Shown piece after piece: positions 1 through 5,902 of a stretch of 6,023 bases of DNA; within the stretch, counting starts at the first letter, position 1; every line of letters begins with the position of its first letter. Source of the DNA: Candidatus Bathyarchaeota archaeon. Its GTDB lineage: Archaea; Thermoproteota; Bathyarchaeia; 40CM-2-53-6; RBG-13-38-9. Under the pieces are notes generated by a model. The model worked only from the letters and a program-made list of their open reading frames with translations, was not told the origin of the DNA and did no database searches. Made by a program: the position numbers and the translations under genes. The DNA is taken from NCBI GenBank assembly GCA_030671315.1, contig DAOUZW010000078.1:1-6023 (forward strand), in the 5' to 3' direction.

Positions 1-671
1 ATGAAAATGAATAGCGCAGTTACAGCTAAACCAGCTCTGACTAATGGTAGAATTACTTTCGTAAATGTCTGGAATGGTGTGCATCCGTCCATGAGTGCGG
101 CTTCATCTACTTCCTTTGGAATCTCATCAAAGAAACTTCTCATCAGCCATACAACGAATGGCATTGGAAAGAGACCATATAAGAGTACCAAACCAAACAC
201 GGTATCCATCAGGTGTATAGTCGAAAACCATATGACCAGTGGAATGATTATTGCCATTGGAGGAAGCATCCTGAAGCTCAGAAAGAGAAAAGGCATGAAG
301 TCTCCTCCCACTCTGTATCTTGACATGGCATAAGAAACAGTAGTACCAACAAACATGGCGAGAATTGTACCGGCAGTTGCTGCGATCAAACTATTCATTA
401 TTGCTTTTACCGCGGTATCAGAAACTGCCATCTGAACGAGGTATGATTCTGCTAGACCTAGCTCATACTTAGTAAAGAATAATGGTAAGTAATTCCATGT
501 CGTGGGATTCTGGGGAAGCCATAAAATTTCTTTGCTTACCCATTCCTCAAGTGGCTTAAAGGATATACCAATCATCCAATACACAGGAAACAAAGCAAAG
601 AATACGGCGCCTATGGCGACTAAGTATCTGATGATCTTTCCAATCAATTGCTCATGACTTTTACTAACCAA
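1..671 (-). CDS. Carbohydrate-type ABC transporter permease, MalG-like (3' end outside window)
   Basis: This is the second membrane subunit of a binding-protein-dependent importer. The 223 visible codons contain a first membrane segment at about residues 13-36, hydrophobic stretches at about 89-115, 125-149 and 156-178, and a textbook EAA loop at about 183-212 (DEIPKEVDEAALMDGCTPF, then ILPLV). That loop is the cytoplasmic docking site for the transport ATPase. The ordering matches MalG/UgpE-type permeases of the BPD_transp_1 family. These usually run to about 270-300 residues, so the last one or two helices lie beyond the window edge. There is no in-frame ATG near the N-terminus. An in-frame TGA lies just upstream, so a TTG at 671-669 (reading MVSKSHEQLIGK) is the best start, with a GGGGTG ribosome site upstream. 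The gene follows the other permease by 24 nt, so the two are surely co-transcribed. The substrate cannot be read from this subunit. Confidence 0.9.
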   Translation of the reverse strand, partial: MVSKSHEQLIGKIIRYLVAIGAVFFALFPVYWMIGISFKPLEEWVSKEILWLPQNPTTWNYLPLFFTKYELGLAESYLVQMAVSDTAVKAIMNSLIAATAGTILAMFVGTTVSYAMSRYRVGGDFMPFLFLSFRMLPPMAIIIPLVIWFSTIHLMDTVFGLVLLYGLFPMPFVVWLMRSFFDEIPKEVDEAALMDGCTPFQTFTKVILPLVRAGLAVTALFIF

Positions 672-682
672 TTTCCATCATG

Positions 683-688
683 CACCCC
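683..688 (-). promoter_or_regulatory. Ribosome-binding site supporting a TTG start of the MalG-like permease
   Basis: GGGGTG lies 11 nt before the TTG at 671 and partly matches the GGAGGTG Shine-Dalgarno consensus. The spacing is slightly long. ATG and GTG codons close to it (around 684-676) are out of frame and hit stops within a few codons, which leaves the TTG as the plausible start. Confidence 0.45.
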
Positions 689-695
689 TTCAGGT

Positions 696-1586
696 TTAAC
701 CTGCACCTCTTAGAGGTTTGGAAGCATACCAAGCTACAATACCCATTGTAACCATTATCAGCAGACTCTGAGCAGTGACGTATCCAAATCTAGCATATTT
801 GAATCCAAATTCATACAAGTAGATCGATATTGTTTGCGTTGTGTATCCAGGACCTCCTTGGGTCATGACGTACACGTAATCGAATATTTTGAACGCCTCT
901 ATCGAACGCAGGATTATGGCTATCAAAATAGGTGTTCTAAGCATTGGTATGGCGACACGTCTGAAAGTATACGCTCTCGAAGCTCCTAACACATATGCAG
1001 CATTGATTGGATCGGGAGGCAGTGCCAGCATACTCGAGATGAATATCAAAAACATGAATGGTGTCCACTGCCAAATATCAGTCAGCATTATTGTTAGAAG
1101 TGCTGTACCTGGATAATTGAACCATGCTAGGGTGAATTCTGTCCCAGTAATCAAACTTATGAGAGCATTTACAGGACCAGTTTGCAGAAACATTAGATAG
1201 AAAATAAAACCGCCTACAGCTGGAACTACCATCATAGGTAAAAGAATTGCTGTTATGGCAACTTTCTTTCCAAGAAATTCTCCTGAGAGTGTATATGCCA
1301 AACCAAAGCCTATTAGAAATTCTATAGATACTACGACTACCAGAATGAATAGAGTTCTACCAATTGCACCGATAAAATATTCATCACTAAACATTCTGAT
1401 AAAATTGTCAAAGAATATAAAATCAGCTTGCCACCAATCACCTCTAATGGGTCGCCAATTAGTGAAAGCAACATACCATGCCAATATAAATGCTGGCATA
1501 GCTACAATGTTCATTAAAAGCTGAACAGGCATCGCGAGTAGGTTTTTGAATTTTCCAGGATTGCTGGTCCATTCTTTCAAACCCAC
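696..1586 (-). CDS. Carbohydrate-type ABC transporter permease, MalF/UgpA-like
   Basis: This is the first membrane subunit of the importer, complete at 296 residues. Hydrophobic segments lie at about 16-41, 71-100, 108-134, 159-189, 217-240 and 267-288, which gives the usual six helices of a MalF/UgpA-type BPD_transp_1 permease. The EAA-like coupling loop is at about 194-215 (INAAYVLGASRAY, conserved Gly201, then IPML). The stretch FKIFDYVYVMTQGGPGYTTQ at 233-252 is a family hallmark before the last helix. For the start, a GTG at 1586 has AAGGTCATC upstream, one mismatch from AGGTGATC, at good spacing. A TTG at 1601 would add five residues but sits three bases after a T tract and has no ribosome site. 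The gene follows the solute-binding-protein gene across a hairpin plus T run and precedes the second permease by 24 nt. The class (carbohydrate uptake type 1) is well supported; the actual sugar is not. Confidence 0.93.
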   Translation of the reverse strand: MGLKEWTSNPGKFKNLLAMPVQLLMNIVAMPAFILAWYVAFTNWRPIRGDWWQADFIFFDNFIRMFSDEYFIGAIGRTLFILVVVVSIEFLIGFGLAYTLSGEFLGKKVAITAILLPMMVVPAVGGFIFYLMFLQTGPVNALISLITGTEFTLAWFNYPGTALLTIMLTDIWQWTPFMFLIFISSMLALPPDPINAAYVLGASRAYTFRRVAIPMLRTPILIAIILRSIEAFKIFDYVYVMTQGGPGYTTQTISIYLYEFGFKYARFGYVTAQSLLIMVTMGIVAWYASKPLRGAG

Positions 1587-1604
1587 TGTGATGACCTTCA
1601 AGAC

Positions 1605-1638
1605 AAAAAAAAGTGTGAGGTTTTGATTATCTCACACT
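1605..1638 (-). terminator. Hairpin plus T8, probable partial terminator between binding-protein and permease genes
   Basis: Read on the minus strand, AGTGTGAG (1638-1631) pairs perfectly with CTCACACT (1619-1612) around an 11-nt loop, and the T run 1612-1605 follows at once. The stop codon of the solute-binding-protein gene (TGA, 1634-1632) is inside the 5' arm. The permeases have no visible promoter of their own, so complete termination is unlikely. An attenuating terminator that leaves most transcripts carrying only the binding protein is the natural reading, as known for intergenic stem-loops in other binding-protein operons. In archaea the T run alone can terminate; the stem may instead protect the 3' end. 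Confidence 0.7.
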
Positions 1639-3236
1639 ATAATTGTTGGGTAGTTGCCCATGTATTTCTTCCAGGATTCTATTTGTTCGTTTCTTCCGAT
1701 GTCGTCGGTTATTCCTTGCCATTCTCTGGCTGTTCTTTCCATGCATTCAGCAGGTTCATATGTGCCTAGCATTGTTGCATGTAGATTTCTGCTCAAAGTT
1801 GTTGCGTACTCCATGCCTCCTCTTATGCCGCAGAGGACAGGGGCTGCTATACTTGCGTTCAAGTCGTATTTCTCTAAGATTGGTCCTCTTGCCTGTTTCA
1901 TTCTAGGGTCTGCATTAGGACCAACTTGGTTATAGCGACATGGATCCATCCATGAGCCTGGAGCTGTAGATGCTGTGACAATTTTTTCTGGACTGGTCAA
2001 CCACATGGAGTATAAGGTTGCAAGATCTTTCATCTTGGAGTAGTTGCTGGTTAATAGGATCCATCCTGCTCCCTGAACAGTTCTTTTAAGGATTATTTCT
2101 TTTCCTTCGGGTCCGGTGACTTTGGATCCTGGTACAACTGCTGTTGTCCAATTTCCGAGTACTTTTGATTCTGCTGTATCGTTAAGTCGATTTGATAGAG
2201 AGGGGAATTGTATCTCTTGGAATATGTTTCCTGCTGCAGATTCAGTGTAAACTTGATGGTAGTCCCATGATGGAGTTTCTTCAGGCATGTATTTTGCAGC
2301 TTCAACAAATTCTTCGGTAGCTTGTATTCCTTCTTTGCTATCGAGTTGTGGATTCATATTTTCGTCGAATGGTAGCATAGTTGGAAATTTCTTACTTGAG
2401 TAATATACAAACCACGTAATGTAAGCTCTTAAAGCGCTTCTGAGTTCACCTATACCATAGAAATCGTCATCTGGTCTGTAGAAATATTCGCCAATATCCA
2501 AGTATTCTCTGAATGTATCGGCAAATTTGAGCTGATATCCGTATTGTTTCTCGAAGCCTTCTTGTTCTTGGGGACTATTCAATTTATCAAGATGCATGTA
2601 ATAATTGGTGAAAACGTCTCCGTCTTGTAATATTCCATAGATATCGCCCTTATACTCAGGCATTATGCGGTCTAGTGGGTATATGAATCCATTAGGTCTT
2701 CCACGAAATTCATTATCAAAATATCTTACATGGGAAGTCAGTGGCATGACAAGGCCGGATTCGACTAAGTCTCCTAGCATAGTAGGTTGGAGGCTGAAAA
2801 AGTCATAATCTCCAGATTTGCTGATGGCCTCAATAATGGCTTCATCGAATACTTCATTAACAGGAACTTCGGCGTGAACAAATTTCATTCCGGTTTCTCT
2901 TTCAAATTCATCTTTGACTGCATCATATGCGGCTGAGCCTCCTCCAGGATGCATTATTGTTAGCTCTTTTCCTTTCAGCCCATCCCTTTCAATAACAAAT
3001 TTCATGGCATTCATTAATCGTTCGTGAACGGTGTTTCCTTCATTTGGTATAGAATAGAGGCCTGGCCCGCTGGGAGCTCCTGATGTCTTAGTGACTGTTA
3101 CTGTAGCTCCTCCGTCACCAGCAGTTGGTCCGCGTGCACTGTAGCCAAGACCTGCACCGACTATAAGGCCGACTACAGCTCCTCCAACAGTTTTAATGAA
3201 TCCTCTTCTTGATTTTTCAGGTTTAGTTGTTGACAT
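1632..3236 (-). CDS. Tat-type ABC transporter solute-binding protein, carbohydrate class
   Basis: This 534-residue protein probably captures the substrate outside the membrane and delivers it to the two permeases encoded next. Its N-terminus is a twin-arginine leader: SRRGFIK at 9-15 (Arg10-Arg11), then a Gly/Val-rich hydrophobic stretch at about 16-33. A Gly/Thr/Ser linker follows at about 37-60 (TVTVTKTSGAPSG). Folded domain 1 starts near KELTIMHPGGG at 90-100 with AAYDAVKDEFERETG, the usual first strand-helix of family-1 solute-binding proteins. No lipobox cysteine follows the leader, so the protein is either released or held by the leader as a membrane anchor. It is longer than typical MalE proteins (about 370-420 residues) and resembles the larger carbohydrate-binding subgroup. 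The ATG at 3236 is chosen because AGGT lies 8 nt upstream; a TTG directly before it is less likely. The ligand cannot be told from sequence alone. Confidence 0.88.
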   Translation of the reverse strand: MSTTKPEKSRRGFIKTVGGAVVGLIVGAGLGYSARGPTAGDGGATVTVTKTSGAPSGPGLYSIPNEGNTVHERLMNAMKFVIERDGLKGKELTIMHPGGGSAAYDAVKDEFERETGMKFVHAEVPVNEVFDEAIIEAISKSGDYDFFSLQPTMLGDLVESGLVMPLTSHVRYFDNEFRGRPNGFIYPLDRIMPEYKGDIYGILQDGDVFTNYYMHLDKLNSPQEQEGFEKQYGYQLKFADTFREYLDIGEYFYRPDDDFYGIGELRSALRAYITWFVYYSSKKFPTMLPFDENMNPQLDSKEGIQATEEFVEAAKYMPEETPSWDYHQVYTESAAGNIFQEIQFPSLSNRLNDTAESKVLGNWTTAVVPGSKVTGPEGKEIILKRTVQGAGWILLTSNYSKMKDLATLYSMWLTSPEKIVTASTAPGSWMDPCRYNQVGPNADPRMKQARGPILEKYDLNASIAAPVLCGIRGGMEYATTLSRNLHATMLGTYEPAECMERTAREWQGITDDIGRNEQIESWKKYMGNYPTIIV

Positions 3237-3241
3237 CAATA

Positions 3242-3268
3242 CTTACCTTCGTAGTATGGTCGAGTAAG
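3242..3268 (-). promoter_or_regulatory. Imperfect dyad over the expected transcription start and ribosome site of the binding-protein gene
   Basis: On the minus strand CTTAC-TCG (3268-3261) can pair with CGA-AG-GTAAG (3251-3242), eight pairs with a two-base bulge and a nine-base centre. The AGGT Shine-Dalgarno element (3248-3245) is partly in the 3' arm. The dyad starts about where transcription should begin after the TATA-like box, which fits an operator for a sugar-responsive repressor better than an RNA switch. No known archaeal operator consensus is recognised in it. Confidence 0.3.
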
Positions 3269-3284
3269 AGAGAATAAAGGAAGG

Positions 3285-3292
3285 ATATAAAA
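3285..3292 (-). promoter_or_regulatory. TATA-like box of the ABC transporter operon
   Basis: TTTTATAT on the minus strand matches an archaeal TATA box. Transcription would start about 25 nt downstream, near 3260-3264, giving a leader of about 25-30 nt with an AGGT ribosome site 8 nt before the ATG at 3236. The box lies in the 137-bp spacer behind porB, the only sizeable non-coding stretch in the window. A purine-rich BRE is not obvious. Confidence 0.5.
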
Positions 3293-3376
3293 CTAATGTG
3301 ATCTACGCTTCAGGCTATGATTAAGTTATTCTCTACTATAATATTGATTCACTTGTAACAATTTGCTATATGATGG

Positions 3377-4303
3377 TCAAGCAGCCTGCTCACCAGCAAG
3401 TTTGAGAATTCTTCTGTAATTATTTTCAATCTCTCTCTTTATTTCTTCGAGCTCATTCTTATTTTCGGGTTTAAGTAGATGGCGGAATCTTCTCTGAAGT
3501 TCAAAGTATTTTTCTATTGGTAAGAGCTTTCCTGGTTTGAGGCTCATTTTGTATATTCCATCTTTAACTTCATAGATGGGAAACATTCCTGTCTGCACTG
3601 CCATTTTCGCCAATTTTACTGTCTCGGTAGGATTTGAACGCCAACCGAGAGGACAGGGTGCGATAACATGTACAACTGCTGGTCCGTCAACCTCTATTGC
3701 TTTCTTCATTTTATCAATATAATCGCTGAAGAAACCTATTGAAGCGGTTGCGGCGTAACTTATTCCGTGTGCAGCACATATTCCTATAAAGTCTTTTTTC
3801 ATGCCTCTTTTGCCCGGAATTACTTTTCCTGCTGGACTTGTAGTTGTTGCAGCACCTCTTGGTGTTGCTCCGGAACGTTGTATTCCAGTGTTCATGTAGG
3901 CTTCATTATCATAACATAAGTAGACAATGTCGTGACCTCTCTCAAGCATACCTGAAATAGCTTGTATGCCAATATCAAAGGTGCCACCATCACCTCCCAC
4001 TGCGATCACATCGACTTTTCCTTTCCGTTTACCTTGTTCTTCTAACGATTGATATGCAGCTTCAAGACCGCTTGCCACAGCAGCTTGATTTTCAAAAAGT
4101 GCATGTACCCAAGGAATTCTCCAAGCTGTATATGGGAAGATAGTGGTTGAAACCTCGACACAGCCGGTAGCATTAACGACTGCAATTGGTCCTCTTGCAG
4201 CTTTAAGGGCCATTCTTATGGAAATGGAGGGTCCGCATCCAGCGCAGAGTCTATGTCCTGGTGCATACAATTCTTCTGTTGAAAGATTTTTTAGAATTAC
4301 CAT
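3377..4303 (-). CDS. porB: Pyruvate:ferredoxin oxidoreductase beta subunit
   Basis: This is the thiamine-diphosphate subunit of the cytoplasmic complex that converts pyruvate, CoA and oxidised ferredoxin to acetyl-CoA, CO2 and reduced ferredoxin. The protein has 308 residues. Cys20 and Cys23 (LCAGCG), Cys48 (ATGCVE) and Cys217 (APCPLGW) are the four expected ligands of the proximal [4Fe-4S] cluster. The cofactor/Mg motif is GDGGTFDIG at 104-112, followed by YDNEAYMNTGIQRSGATP at 131-148, the signature of the pyruvate-class beta subunit. A charged helical tail occupies about 265-303. The start ATG shares one base with the porA stop (TAATG), with GTGA seven bases upstream, so translation is probably coupled to porA. 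All key residues are intact. A 2-ketoisovalerate or other 2-oxoacid specificity cannot be excluded, because VorB proteins share these motifs. Confidence 0.95.
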   Translation of the reverse strand: MVILKNLSTEELYAPGHRLCAGCGPSISIRMALKAARGPIAVVNATGCVEVSTTIFPYTAWRIPWVHALFENQAAVASGLEAAYQSLEEQGKRKGKVDVIAVGGDGGTFDIGIQAISGMLERGHDIVYLCYDNEAYMNTGIQRSGATPRGAATTTSPAGKVIPGKRGMKKDFIGICAAHGISYAATASIGFFSDYIDKMKKAIEVDGPAVVHVIAPCPLGWRSNPTETVKLAKMAVQTGMFPIYEVKDGIYKMSLKPGKLLPIEKYFELQRRFRHLLKPENKNELEEIKREIENNYRRILKLAGEQAA

Positions 4304-5574
4304 TATTCTCTCACATCCAGAAATTTAATTCTCTGTTTTACCTCTCCTGTTTTTGCTGTATGAAGAGATTCTTCGAAGACTTGTTGAATTGTTGTTGTGG
4401 GTATGTCTCGTCCTCCGAGTCCATATATCATGTTGAGTACTTTCACTTCGCTGTCTCTATTCTGTAGGATTGATGAAATGTCACTACAAAGTGCTCCGTA
4501 GGGAGCGCCAAAACTAATTGCTCGGTCCATAACGGCTAAGACTTTCAGGTCTTTTATTATGGAGAATAATTCTTCTGTTGGGAAAGGTCTGTACATCCAT
4601 AGCTTTATCGCTCCGACTTTCTCACCGTTAGCTCTCAATTTCTTCGCGACAGATCTAACGGTACCACTTGTACTTCCCAGAGAGATTATCGCTACGTCAG
4701 CGTCATTCATCTCGTAGGCTTCAAAAAATCCATATTTTCTTCCAGTCATTTCTCCGAACTCATTACCCACGTTTTTTACTACAGGTTTTGCGCTATTGAT
4801 AGCTTCCTCTTGTTGACGTTTGAATTCATAATAATACTCTGGAAGTGCCATGCCGCCAATTGATATTGGGGAATCATGATCCAGTTTATAGATTGGAGTT
4901 CTTGAAGGTAGGAATTTATTTATATCCTCATCAGCGAGGCTCTTCATGCTCTCGGTCGAGTGTGAGATGAAAAAACCGTCAAGATTTACAGTTATCGGAA
5001 GTTGGACGTTCTTGTCTTCTGCTATTTTAAAGCTTTGAATGGTTAAATCGTAGGCTTCTTGGGCATTCTCAGCATATAATTGGATCCAACCACAGTCCCT
5101 TGAGCCCATCATATCACTATGGTCACCATGTATGTTTATTGGTGCTGATAGAGCTCTGTTGACAACAGCCATTACGATAGGGCATCTAAGGCCTGACGCC
5201 AAGTACAAGACCTCATGCATCAAAGCGAGACCTTGACTTGCAGTTGATGTGAATACTCTTGCTCCACCAATACTTGCACCTACACAAGCTGACATCGCGG
5301 AGTGTTCTGATTCTACTGGCAGATACTTTGTGGATACTTCACCATCAGCAACATACTCACTGAATCTTTCCACAATTATTGTTTGAGGTGTGATTGGGTA
5401 GGCTGCGACGACATCTACATTACTCTGTTTTGCTGCATATGCAACTGCTTCGTCACCAGTATATGCGCATCCTAACTGTGTGCAGACTGCTCCTCCTTCG
5501 ATCGTTATGGTGCTTCCTTCACCAGAATATGGAATTATTCCTTCAATTGATGATTCTACTTTTTTACGGGACAT
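4303..5574 (-). CDS. porA: Pyruvate:ferredoxin oxidoreductase alpha subunit with N-terminal extension
   Basis: This is the alpha subunit, pairing with PorB around the thiamine diphosphate; 423 residues. Family landmarks are DEAVAYAAKQ at 41-50, DVVAAYPITPQT at 54-65, LPVESEHSAMSACVGAS at 85-101 (with the conserved Glu that activates the cofactor), TSTASQGLALMHEVLY at 109-124 and NIHGDHSDMMGSRD at 147-160. The C-terminal part has VAIISLGSTSGT at 294-305 and WMYRPFPTEEL at 326-336. Typical PorA proteins begin only a few residues before the DEAVAYAAKQ-like segment; this one has about 37 extra residues including CTQLGC at 31-36. The start is ATG 5574, with GAGG nine bases upstream. No other ATG, GTG or TTG lies between it and the core, so the extension is genuine if translation starts at a standard codon. 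The gene overlaps the end of porD by 11 nt and porB by 1 nt. Pyruvate is the likeliest substrate. Confidence 0.95.
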   Translation of the reverse strand: MSRKKVESSIEGIIPYSGEGSTITIEGGAVCTQLGCAYTGDEAVAYAAKQSNVDVVAAYPITPQTIIVERFSEYVADGEVSTKYLPVESEHSAMSACVGASIGGARVFTSTASQGLALMHEVLYLASGLRCPIVMAVVNRALSAPINIHGDHSDMMGSRDCGWIQLYAENAQEAYDLTIQSFKIAEDKNVQLPITVNLDGFFISHSTESMKSLADEDINKFLPSRTPIYKLDHDSPISIGGMALPEYYYEFKRQQEEAINSAKPVVKNVGNEFGEMTGRKYGFFEAYEMNDADVAIISLGSTSGTVRSVAKKLRANGEKVGAIKLWMYRPFPTEELFSIIKDLKVLAVMDRAISFGAPYGALCSDISSILQNRDSEVKVLNMIYGLGGRDIPTTTIQQVFEESLHTAKTGEVKQRIKFLDVRE

Positions 5575-5902
5575 CTTTCGATTCCTCAATCATTTCTATT
5601 GCATCTACTGGACATTCTGCTGCACATATGCCACAACCTTTGCAATGGTAGTAATCTACTTCAACACTTTCAGTGTGTTTTTTATACGGTTTGGGTACTC
5701 TTTTTATTGATACGTCCGGACAGAAAATCCAACAAATAAAACATCTTATGCATTTTTCTCCATCTATCTGGGGCTTCTTCTCAATTCTCCAGTCTCCGGT
5801 CTTATATTCAACTCATGAGCCTGGTTCGAACATTAGTCCTGCAAACGGCATTTCTCTCCAACTGAGTTTCATTCTTTCACTCAGAGGTTTTTTCTGATTC
5901 AT
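5564..5902 (-). CDS. porD: Pyruvate:ferredoxin oxidoreductase delta subunit, interrupted by an in-frame TGA
   Basis: This is the 2[4Fe-4S] ferredoxin-like subunit that passes electrons from the PorB cluster to external ferredoxin. Read through the TGA it is 112 residues, close to the family length of about 100-110. The N-terminal part reads MNQKKPLSERM, then PFAGLMFEPGS (19-29). Codon 30 is TGA (5815-5813), after which VEYKTGDWRIEKK (31-43) continues in the same frame. Both clusters are intact: Cys51, 54, 57, 61 (CIRCFICWIFCP) and Cys87, 90, 93, 97 (CKGCGICAAECP). The TGA falls inside the family-conserved stretch PGSx-(2)-YKTGxW, so both halves are one gene. AGGAGGT lies nine bases before the ATG, whose ATGA overlaps the porG stop. 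No ATG, GTG or TTG exists between the TGA and the first cluster, so restart there is not possible with standard codons. Nonsense mutation, base error and recoding all remain open. Confidence 0.9.
5584..5587 (-). promoter_or_regulatory. Ribosome-binding site of porA
   Basis: GAGG lies nine bases before the ATG at 5574, inside the end of porD. It fixes the ATG as the start and argues against the in-frame TTG at 5589, which overlaps the site itself. porA can therefore be initiated even if ribosomes drop off porD early. Confidence 0.6.
5813..5815 (-). other. In-frame TGA inside porD
   Basis: The codon replaces one residue between PGS and VEYKTGDW, where relatives commonly have a small residue such as Ser. 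TCA (Ser) to TGA is a single substitution; Cys, Gly, Arg, Trp and Leu codons are also one step away. Frame and flanking conservation are perfect on both sides, so this is a substitution or a recoding event and not an indel. Confidence 0.9.

Noticed and set aside
1587..1601. TTG at 1601 as start of the MalF-like permease
   Set aside because: It lies three bases after the T run with no Shine-Dalgarno sequence; the GTG at 1586 has an AGGTCATC site at good spacing. The difference is only five residues, so it cannot be fully excluded.
1643..1935. Open frames on the plus strand opposite the binding-protein gene
   Set aside because: They are low-complexity, Leu/Cys/Phe-rich translations antisense to a clear gene, with no ribosome site or family resemblance. 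The same applies to plus-strand frames at 1-333, 889-1116, 1255-1524, 4143-4467 and 5394-5897.
2093..2308. A minus-strand frame within the binding-protein gene
   Set aside because: It is out of frame with the well-supported binding-protein gene and has a lysine/glutamine-rich translation typical of an AT-rich shadow frame.
3293..3376. A small RNA gene or a CRISPR/tRNA remnant in the spacer behind porB
   Set aside because: No tRNA arms, direct repeats or stable fold are visible; it looks like an ordinary AT-rich promoter region.
5464..5485. A Rieske [2Fe-2S] domain at the start of PorA suggested by CTQLGC
   Set aside because: The histidine ligand of box I is Gln and the second box (CPCHG type) is absent; the sequence passes directly into the PorA core.
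5760..5812. A bacterial-type SECIS hairpin directly downstream of the porD TGA
   Set aside because: Only short pairings (for example CTGG with CCAG, four base pairs) are visible within about 50 nt. Archaeal SECIS elements normally lie in untranslated regions, not here. Not enough to call one.
5813..5815. Genome-wide reassignment of TGA to tryptophan as explanation of the porD stop
   Set aside because: TGA ends porG, porB and the binding-protein gene at sensible positions, and tryptophans in porD and its neighbours are encoded by TGG. Relatives do not have Trp at this position as far as I know.
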